Part shown: positions 32,536 through 41,480 of the stretch, one piece after another
Layout of the letters: each line of letters starts with the position of its first letter
Numbering within the stretch: position 1 is the first letter of the stretch
Source: Candidatus Contendibacter sp.
Lineage (GTDB): Bacteria > Pseudomonadota > Gammaproteobacteria > Competibacterales > Competibacteraceae
Direction: 5' to 3'
NCBI GenBank assembly: GCA_029624765.1
Contig: JARSSO010000019.1
Span: forward strand, 1 to 64,000
Length of the DNA: 64,000 nucleotides
Notes under the pieces: generated by a model
Seen by the model: the letters and a program-made list of their open reading frames with translations, nothing else
The model's database searches: none
Told to the model about the DNA's origin: nothing
Position numbers and translations under genes: made by a program

Positions 32536-33753
32536 CTAGGGCGTCGGTGAATCGGGCGACGATGGCGTGCCCGCAGCGGGCGCGGAGTGGCCGGTCGCGC
32601 CGGTCGAACCCGGGTTGACCAGTCGGTTGGCCGCCGCCAGCTCCGCCAGCAGCGGGCCACGCTGGTGGGCATCCGCACCGGTGGCGACCTGCTCGGCCAG
32701 CAGCAGTTCCAGCCGCTCGCCCTGGCGGAAGCGCAAATAGGTCAGATTGAGCTGGAGCGCCGCCATGTAGGCCAGTTCCCGCAACACGGCCGCCTCGGGA
32801 CTGCCGGCGATGCCGGCGTACCAGGACGGCGACGCGTAGCGCCGATCCACTTCGGTCTTGAGCAGTTCGGCGTAGGAAATCTGTTCCGGGAGCTGGGCCT
32901 GCAACGCCGCGAGGTGCTCGTCGGCCTTGGACTCCCGCCAGACCCGCTCCAGCCAGCCCCGCAAGGCGGCCGAGGGCACGCGTAACGCCAGCGCGTGGTT
33001 CAACGCATGGCGAGCCACCGACAACCGGCCTTCGTATACTTTCTTGCGCATCCAGAACGCCATCCCCTGCGGCGTGCCTTGCAGGTCCTTGGGCAAATCG
33101 TCCAGGGGATACGGATCGACCAGGTTGTCGATGAATCGCCGGGCGTCCAGCACCCGATCCGGATTGAAACTCAACACCTCGGGCAGGTAGCTGTTGGGTC
33201 GGTTCGAGTCGGGCGCCGACCCGACCCCGGAACCCGACAACAGGGTTTCGGCCAGAAAGGGGGCGTTTGGCCGCACGCTCGCCCGGCTGCAACCCCGCAC
33301 GCCGACATCCTCTGGAGCGCAATAGTCGGCCAGATAGGCTTCGACCATCGCTTGGCTCGCCGCCGTGCCGGTTTTCTCGGGGCGGCGCAGATGATTGAAC
33401 GCCCGCAGGTAGGCTTCCGCCCGGTCGCGCGCCGGACCTACCGCCGCCGCCGCGGTGGCGGATTCACAGCCGCCAGTCGGCAACATAAAGCCGATGTCCT
33501 GCTGCGCACGCAGCGAATCCTTTTCGACTTGGGCGCCCGACTGCCGGAGCGTTTTGATTTCGGCGGACAGGTGGCTTTTCAACTCGGCGAACTGCCGGAC
33601 CATTTCGCCTTTCAGTTCCTGAATGGCGGCGACCACGCAACCATCACAGTCCGCCCGCGCCACCGGCGCCATCGCGAGCCCCACCGCCGCTACCAGCACG
33701 GCGAGGCCTTCGCGGATACCACCCGGCCGGATGGGGCTACGTTCGCGATGCAC
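32536..33753 (-). CDS. Exported protein of the transfer operon, function unknown
   Basis: 405 residues with a clear signal peptide (hydrophobic AVLVAAVGLAMAPVARA, probable cleavage before DCDGC). The mature protein starts with a CxxC pair and a coiled-coil stretch (ELKGEMVRQFAELKSHLSAEIKTLRQ), then a largely helical region with scattered Cys. It opens the minus-strand operon that encodes DotM-, DotL- and TrbB-like proteins, so it is likely a periplasmic transfer protein needing the disulfide isomerase. I do not recognise its family. Confidence 0.65.
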   Translation of the reverse strand: MHRERSPIRPGGIREGLAVLVAAVGLAMAPVARADCDGCVVAAIQELKGEMVRQFAELKSHLSAEIKTLRQSGAQVEKDSLRAQQDIGFMLPTGGCESATAAAAVGPARDRAEAYLRAFNHLRRPEKTGTAASQAMVEAYLADYCAPEDVGVRGCSRASVRPNAPFLAETLLSGSGVGSAPDSNRPNSYLPEVLSFNPDRVLDARRFIDNLVDPYPLDDLPKDLQGTPQGMAFWMRKKVYEGRLSVARHALNHALALRVPSAALRGWLERVWRESKADEHLAALQAQLPEQISYAELLKTEVDRRYASPSWYAGIAGSPEAAVLRELAYMAALQLNLTYLRFRQGERLELLLAEQVATGADAHQRGPLLAELAAANRLVNPGSTGATGHSAPAAGTPSSPDSPTP

Positions 33754-33835
33754 CAGCGCCTCCCATTCATATATATTGCTTTTAATAGAATAATAAACAA
33801 ATATTAAAAAGGCTATCCCCCTTGGAGCTTTCCGC
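33754..33835. promoter_or_regulatory. AT-rich divergent promoter island of two transfer operons
   Basis: A short AT-rich block between divergent transfer genes. It contains TATTGCTTTT at 33774-33783, the motif also found upstream of 310, 56159 and 58236, and runs of AATA/ATTAA that can supply -10 elements in both directions. GGAG at 33824-33827 is the ribosome site for the TTG start at 33836. Confidence 0.55.
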
Positions 33836-34336
33836 TTGCGCGATTTCCTGAAACGACGTCTGCGCCGCTACCGCCAGGATCTGTTCGGTGGTGTCGCCGG
33901 AACGATCCATCGCTCGCGATCCCGGATCGAGGGATTGATCGCCGCGGCCACCGGGACTTCATCGAATCCCTCTTCCACCGCTCGGGCGGTCGAGGTCGGC
34001 GAACGTCGTGACGGCATCATCATCGGACCGATGGAGGATTACCGGCGACAGGCCTGGATGGCGCGGTGGCTGCTGGGGGCGGCCGGCGCCAGCACGGCCG
34101 TACTGTTGCACCGGTTGCTGCTCGGCGACCTGGGGGGCGCCCTGGCCAGTCTCGGTTCCACCGCGACCCTGCTGGGCTTGGCGCTGCATCCCGCTTACCG
34201 CTGCTGGTTGATGCGCCACCAACGCGCCGGGCCACCGCGCGTCTTCCTGACCCATCCTCTTCAGTGGTGGCCGGCCGCCTGGCCAGCCGCCGTCTCCTCG
34301 CCACGGAGCGCTCCTCATGAACCGGCCGACCGTTGA
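33836..34336 (+). CDS. Small membrane protein upstream of dotA/traY
   Basis: 166 residues from a TTG start with GGAG eight bases upstream. A basic N-terminus is followed by two hydrophobic segments around residues 78-115 (LLGAAGASTAVLLHRLLL, LGSTATLLGLALHPAYR). It overlaps the DotA-like gene by 20 bases. Position is reminiscent of the small genes beside traY in IncI plasmids, but no homology is claimed. Confidence 0.55.
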   Translation: MRDFLKRRLRRYRQDLFGGVAGTIHRSRSRIEGLIAAATGTSSNPSSTARAVEVGERRDGIIIGPMEDYRRQAWMARWLLGAAGASTAVLLHRLLLGDLGGALASLGSTATLLGLALHPAYRCWLMRHQRAGPPRVFLTHPLQWWPAAWPAAVSSPRSAPHEPADR

Positions 34337-36638
34337 ATTCGCTTTTCGCCTGGCGTTGTTGCCAGTGGCCTTGTTCGCGGTCGCGCTGTTGGCGCCGCTT
34401 TCCCCCGCGCATGCCCAGGCGGCCCCGTCTTCGTCCGAACCGGCTTATGCCTTCGACCCGACCCGGAACCTCGAACCTGCCGGCGGCGATATCAGCCTCC
34501 ACCTGTTGCAAGGTATCCTGGGGTCAGTGATCGGCCGGGTTCGCTTGGCCGACGGCCTGAGCGCCAGCGACCGTGGGCCGTTCGGCGAGATGTTTTCGCT
34601 GTTCAATGGCTTCCTGCTGTTCCTGCTGGGGGTCGTCGTGTTCGTCAAGCTGGTTGCGGCGCTGCTCGACACCGCCCACGAGGGCGAGGCCCTCGGCCAG
34701 GACCGTTCCACCACCTGGACCCCGATCCGGATCGTCCTCTCCGCCTCGATGCTGATCCCGCTGGTCAACGGTTACAGTTTCATCCAGGTGATCGTGTTGT
34801 GGGTCACGCTGAGTGGGGTCGGCCTGGCCGACGCCGTCTGGTCGACGGCGGTCGATCAGTTCGCCAAAACCACGATTTTCGCACCGCCGCCCCCACCCCA
34901 GGCGCGGCAACTGGCCGTGGCGATGCTGGCCTCCAACGTTTGCGAGCAGGTGGTGAAGACTTTACCGGCGCGGGGAACCGCGCGCTACGAGGTCCGTTAT
35001 GTCAGTCGCGCCGGCGAACTGGGCCATTACCAGGAACGGGGCGGACGCTGGTCGGTGACCGGCATGGGCGAGGCGGCCTGCGGCGGCTTCGTCATTCGCG
35101 AACCGCATCAGGGCATCGAGCCCGAGCAGGGCGCCACCGGTCTCGACGCGCTGGACGGCTTCCTGCACTGGGTAGCGCGATTGTTCGGATTCGCCGACGA
35201 CGTGCGCGAAGCCCTCGCCGCCACGCTGATGGCGGCGCACGAACGGACGGCGCTGCGGCTGCGCGAGGAACTCAAGCCCCTGGCCGAGCGCATCGTCCAG
35301 GGCCAGGGCGCCCTGACCGAGTGCGTGACCGATCCCACCGGCCGGTTGACCCACCGGCAGTGTCTGAGCCTGATCGATGCCGCCGCCGAACACTACGTGC
35401 AGAATCTGCAGGCCGAGATCCTGGTCGCGGTCGATTTGGCCGGACAGCGCGCTTTCGCGGAGTTTGCGGCGGCGGCCAAGGACGAGGGTTGGCTCTCGGC
35501 GGGCAGTTGGTTCTACCGGTTGGCCGCCCTCGGCGAATACCAAAACAAGCTGGCCCTGAACGTGCCGGAGCCCTATCCCATCCGGGCCTGGGAAAAACTG
35601 CCGCTGGAGGACGTGGAAACGTACCGTCATACCCTCGACCGCCTGACCGCCCTGCTGGCCGAAGCGGAAACCGACCGGGACGCCGGCCTGCTCAAGGGCG
35701 ATCCGAACAACAGTCGGCTCGACGACGCCTCGCGCGGCTTTCTGCGCTGGACCCTGGACTGGATCCAGCACCACCTGTTCGGCACGGTGCATCCGCTGTT
35801 CGCCCTGGCCAGCCTGGGGCACGCCCTGCTGGCGGCCGTGCTGACGCTGGTTGGCGCCACCGCGCTCGTGCAGATCATGCCCGCCGGCAAGCTGGCGACC
35901 CTCGTCGGCGGTATAACCGACGTACTGGGCCAATGGGACGGAAAAACCGGTGGGGCGCTGTCGCTGGGCGGGCTGATCGTCGGCATGATCGCCCTCGCCC
36001 TCCTCGCCTTCGCCCTGATGGCGGCGATTTATCTTCCCCTGGCGCCGTTCATCATCTGGACCGTCGGGGCGCTGCAGTGGGTGTTGCTGGTGTTCGAGGC
36101 CCTGCTGGCGGCGCCCCTGTGGGCGATCTGGCACCTGCGCAACGGCAAGGGTTTCACCGCCGAAACGCTGAACGGCTACCTCTTGCTGCTGGCGCTGCTG
36201 CTGCGGCCGGCGCTGATGGTGTTCGGCCTGCTAGCCGCGACGATCATCAGCTATTACCTGCTGCAACTGGTCAGCGGGCTGTTCATCGTAGCGGCGATCA
36301 ATGCCGCCAGCGGCAACGTCACCGGCCCGGTGGTGGTCACCGGCCTGCTGGTGGTGTTCGTGCTGGTCGCGGTGGACCTCACTCTGAAATGCTTTGGCCT
36401 GATCCATCGCCTGCCGGATGCTGCCTTGCGCTGGCTCGGCGGCGCGTTGGAGCAGGCTCTGGACACCGCCGAACTGGGCCATCGGTCGGAAGGCGCTTTG
36501 CGTTCGGGGGTGAAGACGGTGGAAGGGGGAATCCAGCGCTGGCGAGCCAATCGGGTGCCTGATTTGAAGCGGCTGGATACGACGGCGTCCGTGCAGCCAG
36601 TGGAATCAAGAGCAGATGAGAATAGTTCGGGTCGTTAG
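34317..36638 (+). CDS. DotA/TraY-family integral membrane protein of the mating apparatus
   Basis: 773 residues: signal-like N-terminus ending AHAQA, two membrane helices near 100-120 and 140-175, a large periplasmic domain (about 180-470) with several Cys, then a cluster of about five hydrophobic helices (500-690), the DotA/TraY topology. The segments FNGFLLFLLGVVVFVKLV and DRSTTWTPIRIVLSASMLIPLVNGYSFIQ are characteristic of this family. DotA/TraY is a polytopic component of type IVB secretion and of IncI conjugation. Its stop codon overlaps the stop of the convergent 36635 gene. Confidence 0.88.
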   Translation: MNRPTVEFAFRLALLPVALFAVALLAPLSPAHAQAAPSSSEPAYAFDPTRNLEPAGGDISLHLLQGILGSVIGRVRLADGLSASDRGPFGEMFSLFNGFLLFLLGVVVFVKLVAALLDTAHEGEALGQDRSTTWTPIRIVLSASMLIPLVNGYSFIQVIVLWVTLSGVGLADAVWSTAVDQFAKTTIFAPPPPPQARQLAVAMLASNVCEQVVKTLPARGTARYEVRYVSRAGELGHYQERGGRWSVTGMGEAACGGFVIREPHQGIEPEQGATGLDALDGFLHWVARLFGFADDVREALAATLMAAHERTALRLREELKPLAERIVQGQGALTECVTDPTGRLTHRQCLSLIDAAAEHYVQNLQAEILVAVDLAGQRAFAEFAAAAKDEGWLSAGSWFYRLAALGEYQNKLALNVPEPYPIRAWEKLPLEDVETYRHTLDRLTALLAEAETDRDAGLLKGDPNNSRLDDASRGFLRWTLDWIQHHLFGTVHPLFALASLGHALLAAVLTLVGATALVQIMPAGKLATLVGGITDVLGQWDGKTGGALSLGGLIVGMIALALLAFALMAAIYLPLAPFIIWTVGALQWVLLVFEALLAAPLWAIWHLRNGKGFTAETLNGYLLLLALLLRPALMVFGLLAATIISYYLLQLVSGLFIVAAINAASGNVTGPVVVTGLLVVFVLVAVDLTLKCFGLIHRLPDAALRWLGGALEQALDTAELGHRSEGALRSGVKTVEGGIQRWRANRVPDLKRLDTTASVQPVESRADENSSGR

Positions 36639-36916
36639 GGCTTGAGTGCATTGTAGACTGGGTTGAATGCCGCTCGGTAAATCGTATTACGGTACCCATA
36701 GTCACTCAGAATGTTGTCAACCGTAGTACGATCTCCTCGCTCGTAAGCATCCACCAAGGCGTTAATGATCGCCAGATGACCCTCGTTGGCCGCCGTCTTG
36801 GTCGCCAACCGCTCGCGCAGTTCGCGCAACTCACCATCGCGCAACTGCTTCAGAAACCGCTCGTGCTGGCGCTGAGCCATGCCCAGCAACACATGATCCA
36901 CCACGTCGAGCGCCAT
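36635..36916 (-). CDS. Hypothetical protein downstream of DUF29 gene
   Basis: 93 residues from the ATG at 36916, chosen because GGGAGGA lies just upstream; a longer frame starts at 36952 within the DUF29 gene. Helical and charged (HERFLKQLRDGELRELRERLATK, then a segment ending YGYRNTIYRAAFNPVYNALKP). No family recognised. Confidence 0.55.
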   Translation of the reverse strand: MALDVVDHVLLGMAQRQHERFLKQLRDGELRELRERLATKTAANEGHLAIINALVDAYERGDRTTVDNILSDYGYRNTIYRAAFNPVYNALKP

Positions 36917-36939
36917 CTTTCCTCCCCACCGTATTCCGG

Positions 36940-37380
36940 TCAGTCCGGCCAAAAGTCCTCATCCAGCATTTCTTCCAGCCCGAAGGGGCAAATCGTCGGG
37001 AAAGTCCCCAAGTCCAACTGCGTTTCATTGGCGGCCCACAAGCGGGCTTTCCGATAGGCGCCGGGCGCCACGGCAGGCAGCATGGGGTGCAAGCTGGGGT
37101 TTTCCTCGAGCAGTTCTTCCAGTTCGATGCGCTGGAGAGTGATCGTGTTGCGCCAACTGGCGCCGCGTCCCCCGGGCTGGTGGCGCCATTTTAGTAAATG
37201 CGCCAGCAGTACCGTCAGCCGACTGCCCAAGGCGCGCTGTTGGCTCTTCCCCATGCTCTCCAGCTCCTCGGCGACGTGCTCCCCATCGATCTCGGCCAAA
37301 CGCCCCTGTCGGATCAGTTCGGCATTGCGCATCGCCCAGGCGTGAAAGTCCTGATGATAGATCTCGCTGGCTCCACTCAT
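36940..37380 (-). CDS. DUF29-family protein
   Basis: 146 residues matching DUF29: YHQDFHAWAMRNAELIRQGR near the N-terminus, then HVAEELESMGKSQQRALGSRLTVLLAHLLKWRHQP. These small proteins are common in cyanobacteria and proteobacteria, often in multiple copies, and have no established function. GGAAAAACC precedes the ATG. The gene sits between the parA locus and the dotA region, with the short repeat tract 37401-37463 just upstream. Confidence 0.82.
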   Translation of the reverse strand: MSGASEIYHQDFHAWAMRNAELIRQGRLAEIDGEHVAEELESMGKSQQRALGSRLTVLLAHLLKWRHQPGGRGASWRNTITLQRIELEELLEENPSLHPMLPAVAPGAYRKARLWAANETQLDLGTFPTICPFGLEEMLDEDFWPD

Positions 37381-37400
37381 GGTTTTTCCTTCCCGATCCC

Positions 37401-37463
37401 TCGACTCACCGACTCACCGACTCACTAGATGGTTGACTCATTGACTTATTGACTCACCGAATC
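37401..37463. repeat. Short tract of degenerate 8-bp repeats (GACTCACT-like)
   Basis: Units GACTCACC, GACTCACC, GACTCACT, then GACTCATT, GACTTATT, GACTCACC over about 60 bases. Same family, opposite orientation in print, as 26896-27060 and 49810-49872. It includes the 3' end of the RHH gene 37446-37679. Confidence 0.7.
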
Positions 37464-37679
37464 ATCGGTGGTTTTGCTCATATACTCCTTCAAGGCGACT
37501 CGAACCACATCCGAAACGCTCATGTCGGCCTCCAGAGCGAATCGCCGCAGGCGCCGATATTCCGATTTGGGCATCCGCACGTTCAGCCGCGCCTCGCCAT
37601 CTGCCACGGCCAGTTGCTGTCGCACCCGGTCGATATGCTCGGAGGTTCTTCCCGTCGGTCGGCCTGCTTTCAACGCCAT
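37446..37679 (-). CDS. Ribbon-helix-helix partition-type DNA-binding protein
   Basis: 77 residues. Disordered basic N-terminus and a C-terminal ribbon-helix-helix (EARLNVRMPKSEYRRLRRFALEADMSVSDVVRVALKEYM). It overlaps the 3' end of parA by ten bases on the same strand. Small RHH proteins next to ParA ATPases (ParG, omega) bind centromere-like repeats and also repress the par promoter; the three 8-base ATACTCA units before parA are the obvious target. Confidence 0.8.
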   Translation of the reverse strand: MALKAGRPTGRTSEHIDRVRQQLAVADGEARLNVRMPKSEYRRLRRFALEADMSVSDVVRVALKEYMSKTTDDSVSQ

Positions 37680-38305
37680 GCCCGAATCTCCTCGACCAGC
37701 GTCCGAATTTCTTCGGCCGCCGCCCCCTGCGGTTCGGCATCCAGTACGGTGGACCCCTGGGCGGCGCTGTTGGCGTAGACCACCCGCTGGCTGGTAAAAG
37801 CTTTAAAAATCGGTAGCCCATAACCCTCTAGGGCCGCCCGGATCTCGCCGGCGAGTTTGGTACCCACGATCTGCCGCGATACCAGAAATGCCGCTTTCAG
37901 TTTTCCGTCGGTGACCTCCTGACGGGCTTTGACCAACTCGACCAGGGATTCGGCGGCCCAGATATCGTAAGGCGAGGGTTGGACCGGAATCAGCACCCGG
38001 TCGGCCACCTTGAGGGCCGCCACCGCCAGTTCCTCGATGCCCGGCGACCCATCGATGATCGCCCAGGCAAAGCCCTGGGTGACGCTCTTGAGGTTTTTGA
38101 ACAGCGGCGACCGATCCATGCCGACCACCGGCGGGAGCGCGTTGTCTTCGCCGGCAGCGGCGTACCAGTCACGCGCGCTGCCTTGGGGGTCGCTGTCAAT
38201 CAGGATCACCGCCTCGCCCGCCAGTTGAAAACCCCGGGTGAGGTTGGTGGCGATGGTGGTCTTGCCTACCCCGCCTTTTTCGTTCAACACCGCAATGACC
38301 GTCAT
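37670..38305 (-). CDS. parA: ParA-family partition ATPase
   Basis: 211 residues, the size of the short ParA (type Ib) class with no N-terminal HTH. Deviant Walker A NEKGGVGKTTIATNL at residues 8-22, Walker A-prime DSDPQGSARDW near residue 38, and Walker B-like IIDGSPG near 83. It segregates plasmid copies together with a centromere-binding partner; the RHH gene overlapping its 3' end is the best candidate. The promoter with operator repeats lies directly upstream. Confidence 0.92.
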   Translation of the reverse strand: MTVIAVLNEKGGVGKTTIATNLTRGFQLAGEAVILIDSDPQGSARDWYAAAGEDNALPPVVGMDRSPLFKNLKSVTQGFAWAIIDGSPGIEELAVAALKVADRVLIPVQPSPYDIWAAESLVELVKARQEVTDGKLKAAFLVSRQIVGTKLAGEIRAALEGYGLPIFKAFTSQRVVYANSAAQGSTVLDAEPQGAAAEEIRTLVEEIRAWR

Positions 38306-38315
38306 GCTCGTTCCC

Positions 38316-38363
38316 GTGAGTATCAGTAAGGATACTCATATACTCACATACTCATGAAGTCAA
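38316..38363 (-). promoter_or_regulatory. parA promoter with 8-bp operator/centromere-like repeats
   Basis: On the minus strand TTGACT (38358-38363), 17 bases, TATGAG (38335-38340) form a sigma70 promoter for parA. Three ATACTCA units lie at exact 8-base steps (38332, 38340, 38348) with one inverted TGAGTAT at 38317-38323, all over or beside the promoter. This is the pattern expected for an RHH repressor that also marks a partition site. Confidence 0.72.
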
Positions 38364-38399
38364 GATCAAGCGATTCCTAATCCAACAAACAGGCTTCAG

Positions 38400-38449
38400 T
38401 TGCGCTAAAATTGAGATAGAGTGATTATCTTTGTTGATCATTGATTATC
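38400..38449 (+). promoter_or_regulatory. Candidate operator and promoter for the RHH-parB-rep genes
   Basis: Two copies of TGATTATC at 38422-38429 and 38442-38449, spaced 20 bases (two helical turns). They overlap a weak -10-like GATTAT with TTGCGC 17 bases upstream. Binding by the 122-residue RHH protein is a reasonable guess. Confidence 0.4.
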
Positions 38450-38465
38450 AGCAAGAGGGTGAAGG

Positions 38466-38834
38466 GTGACGACACGAATCTCGCGGATGGTGGGCTTCTC
38501 CGTTCCACCAACGATGGCCGAGGAATTGGATCGCGTGGCAGAGGAAGAACACCGTACCAAAAGCGAACTATTTCGTGAAATGTTCCGGGTGTATCTGACC
38601 TATCGACGGCTCAAGCGGCAGCAAGAAGACGAAGAGCGGCTGGACCGACTGATACGGCATCCCCTCGAAGCAACGTCGGTATTCCCAATGATCGAAACCG
38701 GGAGCGAAGAAGTCCTGCTGGAATCCGCACGATTTGCCGGTCCTCGAACGAAAATAACGGGTAGCCAACCTGCGAAGGACGCTGCCCCGCTCGCGGCTGC
38801 CCATAACGATGCACCCATAAAGCTCATGACCTGA
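38466..38834 (+). CDS. CopG-like ribbon-helix-helix protein
   Basis: 122 residues from a GTG. The first 50 residues form an RHH fold (RMVGFSVPPTMAEELDRVAEEEHRTKSELFREMFRVYL), and the remainder is probably unstructured. It lies divergently from parA and 31 bases before parB, so it may regulate the par/rep genes or copy number. It is a second RHH protein in the locus, distinct from the one overlapping parA. Confidence 0.72.
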   Translation: MTTRISRMVGFSVPPTMAEELDRVAEEEHRTKSELFREMFRVYLTYRRLKRQQEDEERLDRLIRHPLEATSVFPMIETGSEEVLLESARFAGPRTKITGSQPAKDAAPLAAAHNDAPIKLMT

Positions 38835-38865
38835 GCGGTCATCGTCAGGCTCCCTTTCGATCATC

Positions 38866-39714
38866 ATGAACTCGCCCAAAACCCGCCTCAGGACGGTTGC
38901 CGACCGGCCCCGGATCGTGGAAATCGAACTGCATGACCTCCATCCCAATCCGGATCAGCCGCGCAAGACGTTCAGCGAAGAGAGCCTGATCGAACTGGCG
39001 GCCTCCATCGAGCGGCACGGCCTCATCCAGCCGATCACCGTCAAACGCCTGGACGACGGAACGTACTTGCTGGTGGCCGGCGAACGACGGTTCCGGGCGT
39101 TCGAACGGTTGGGGCGATCCACGATTCCGGCCATCGTGACGACAGGCGACGCCGAGGAAATCGCGCTCATCGAAAACATCCAGCGCGAGGACTTGAATCC
39201 GCTTGAGGAGGCCGAGGCCCTGGCGCGGATGATGGATCGCCATCGCTACACGCAGGAACAGTTGGGGCAAGTGGTCGGGAAATCCCAGGCGGCCGTCAGT
39301 CAGGTCCTGGGTCTCCTGAATCTTCCTGAAACGATCAGGGCCGAGTACCGCGCCGCGCCGCGCTCCAGCAAATCGCTGCTGGTGGAAATCGCGGCCATGA
39401 AAAGTGAGGCGGAACAGTTGCGGTTGTGGGCCGCCATCAAGGACGGCCGGATTGCCAACGTCAAAGCCGCCAGGACGGAGCGCGCCGCCCAAAAGCAGGG
39501 TGAGTCGCCGCCTTTTTCAACCCTCGAGGTCATCAAGGCCTGCAAGCGGCTTAAAATCGCCTTGGAGCGCCTGGAAGCGCCGGTGGCCACCCGGATACCT
39601 TTGGACGATTACAACGCACTGGCGGCCCTCTGCGAGCGTTTACACGCTATTGTGGCCGGCATGACGCCTGAACCGCCGGATGTCGAAACCGACGATACCG
39701 ATTACGAAAGCTGA
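38866..39714 (+). CDS. parB: ParB/RepB/Spo0J-type partition protein
   Basis: 282 residues. N-terminal ParB/sulfiredoxin-type domain with LHPNPDQPRKTF, HGLIQPITV and the CTP-binding GERRFRAFERLG; then ENIQREDLNPLEEA and a central helix-turn-helix (YTQEQLGQVVGKSQAAVSQVLGLL). The C-terminal region is short. Full-length for plasmid ParB. It is separated from parA by the divergent promoter region and is followed by rep after 20 bases, so parB and rep are co-transcribed. Confidence 0.92.
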   Translation: MNSPKTRLRTVADRPRIVEIELHDLHPNPDQPRKTFSEESLIELAASIERHGLIQPITVKRLDDGTYLLVAGERRFRAFERLGRSTIPAIVTTGDAEEIALIENIQREDLNPLEEAEALARMMDRHRYTQEQLGQVVGKSQAAVSQVLGLLNLPETIRAEYRAAPRSSKSLLVEIAAMKSEAEQLRLWAAIKDGRIANVKAARTERAAQKQGESPPFSTLEVIKACKRLKIALERLEAPVATRIPLDDYNALAALCERLHAIVAGMTPEPPDVETDDTDYES

Positions 39715-39734
39715 AATCACCCAATCTATCGCCC

Positions 39735-41279
39735 ATGCCCAGCAAAACCTCCCTGCGAACCCTCCCGGAGAACGCGGAACTCGACTTCGGCCAGAGTGAT
39801 GAATCGGGCCGGTTGCTCCCGCTGGAAGAAGATCAACTCTTTCACGAGATCAATTTGTTGCGGGTGGAGGGCTTTTACTTTTGCCTCGACCCCAAGGCAG
39901 CGGCGAAGCGGCGGGATCGCCAAACCTTCATCGAGAAGCTCAAGCAGGCGGGTTCGATCGTGGAACAGCCGATCACCATCGAACCGCATCCCACTTACGG
40001 TTACCCGTCGGTGTTGGCCTACAAGCTGTTGCAGGCCATCATGAAAAAGCTGACCGACTACGGGTATCCGGCCCCCGAGCATGTGTCGTTCAGCAAACGG
40101 GAACTAATGGAGCTATGCGGCCATGCTTCGTTCGGCGGCTGGCAGTCCCAAAACCTGTTTCGGGCCGCAATGCAGTTGAATTCCACCAAGGTTTGGTGTT
40201 CCTTTTTCGACAAGGGCAACAAGGACTGGCAGGTCATCACCTTCTACATCGTGGACTCCTGCCTGTTTTCCGGTCGGGGGGAAAAGATCCAGCAGTGCGT
40301 CTTTCATCTGCATCCAGCCATCATCAAGTCCCTCAACAGTCGCTACAGCTTTTGCCTCAACTTCACCCGGATGACCGGCCTGGAACCGATCGGCGCAGCG
40401 CTGTTCAAGCGATTATTTTTCCATTTCTCCAATCTTTACAGCAAAAATCCATCGCCGGATATTTCATTTACCAAGGATTACGCCGCTATTTGCCGGACGT
40501 GGCTGGGCGACATCAAGCCGGAGCGTTACAAGTCCCTCATCGTGAGCAACCAGTTGGGGCGACACATGCAAGCTCTCAAGCAGTGCGGCCTGATCCGATC
40601 CTGGGAAATCAGGAAAAACGCTGACAAAACCGGCTTTAACCTTTCCTTTTGGCCGGGAAGTAGTTTTTTCGAGGACTATCACCAATTTTACGCTCCCCAC
40701 CAGCAACCACCGATGCTGGTTCGCAAAACCCAGGACGAGCAAACGATCCAGCGGCCGATGGAACTGGTGGCCTACTTCTACCGCCGGCTCTACCGAACGG
40801 ACACCGTGGACGAAGCGATCTTCTCGAACAAGGAAACCGCGTTCGCGGCGGCGTTGCTGGAGAACCACTCCTTCGAGGACCTGCAAGCCTGGGTGGATTT
40901 TGCCCTGGCCGAAGCGAGAAGGACGGGATTCGATATCCGCAGCTTCGGCGGCATTCGGCAGTATGCAGCGGCGTTTGAAGCGCGGCGCGTCCAGGAACGG
41001 CAGCACCACGAACGGGAGATGGCGCAAGTCAGCGAACGGCGGGAACGCCAGCATCAGGATCGTTACCAGCAATTCTATCGTTCGGAACTGCTGCGCCTTC
41101 GCCAGGCGATGGGCGCTGAGGCGCTGGCCGCCCTTGAGGAGCAGGCTCGCCAAGGGCTAGGTGATGAAGCCAGCGGGATCGGGGCGCGATTCCTGATTCG
41201 GGTGCGGGTTGATCAGATCCTGGTTCAACAGCACCAGGTGCCCTCCTTCGAGCAGTGGCGGCAACAAAATCCCGGTTGA
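39735..41279 (+). CDS. Plasmid replication initiator protein (RepA-type)
   Basis: 514 residues. The region from about 95 to 310 (YPSVLAYKLLQAIMKKLTDYG..., FSKRELMELCGHASFGGWQSQNLFRAAMQL, ...FTRMTGLEPIGAALFKRLFFHFSNLYS) looks like the paired winged-helix DNA-binding domains of plasmid initiators; a helical, Gln/Arg-rich C-terminus follows. Its identity is supported by position: downstream of parB and 300-670 bases upstream of five near-identical 22-base iterons. It would bind those iterons to open the origin. Confidence 0.85.
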   Translation: MPSKTSLRTLPENAELDFGQSDESGRLLPLEEDQLFHEINLLRVEGFYFCLDPKAAAKRRDRQTFIEKLKQAGSIVEQPITIEPHPTYGYPSVLAYKLLQAIMKKLTDYGYPAPEHVSFSKRELMELCGHASFGGWQSQNLFRAAMQLNSTKVWCSFFDKGNKDWQVITFYIVDSCLFSGRGEKIQQCVFHLHPAIIKSLNSRYSFCLNFTRMTGLEPIGAALFKRLFFHFSNLYSKNPSPDISFTKDYAAICRTWLGDIKPERYKSLIVSNQLGRHMQALKQCGLIRSWEIRKNADKTGFNLSFWPGSSFFEDYHQFYAPHQQPPMLVRKTQDEQTIQRPMELVAYFYRRLYRTDTVDEAIFSNKETAFAAALLENHSFEDLQAWVDFALAEARRTGFDIRSFGGIRQYAAAFEARRVQERQHHEREMAQVSERRERQHQDRYQQFYRSELLRLRQAMGAEALAALEEQARQGLGDEASGIGARFLIRVRVDQILVQQHQVPSFEQWRQQNPG

Positions 41280-41446
41280 TCCAGGATACAGATATTCCAG
41301 CTATGGAATGACTGGAAATACTATATATAGTTATTCTTTAAATAGAATATCATATATATAGATATTTCCAACTTACAAAAACTTACACCCAGACGTTTCC
41401 CAGGTGACCAGAGGCAAAGTCCTTCAATCTGGAAACGCCACGTCGA

Positions 41447-41466
41447 ATTATTGGACGTCCAATAAT
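41447..41466. promoter_or_regulatory. Perfect 20-bp palindrome, candidate initiator/repressor operator
   Basis: ATTATTGGAC is followed directly by its exact reverse complement. It sits 170 bases downstream of rep and before the iterons. A dimeric regulator or the initiator dimer could bind it. Confidence 0.6.
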
Positions 41467-41480
41467 CCTTCCCCAGGATC

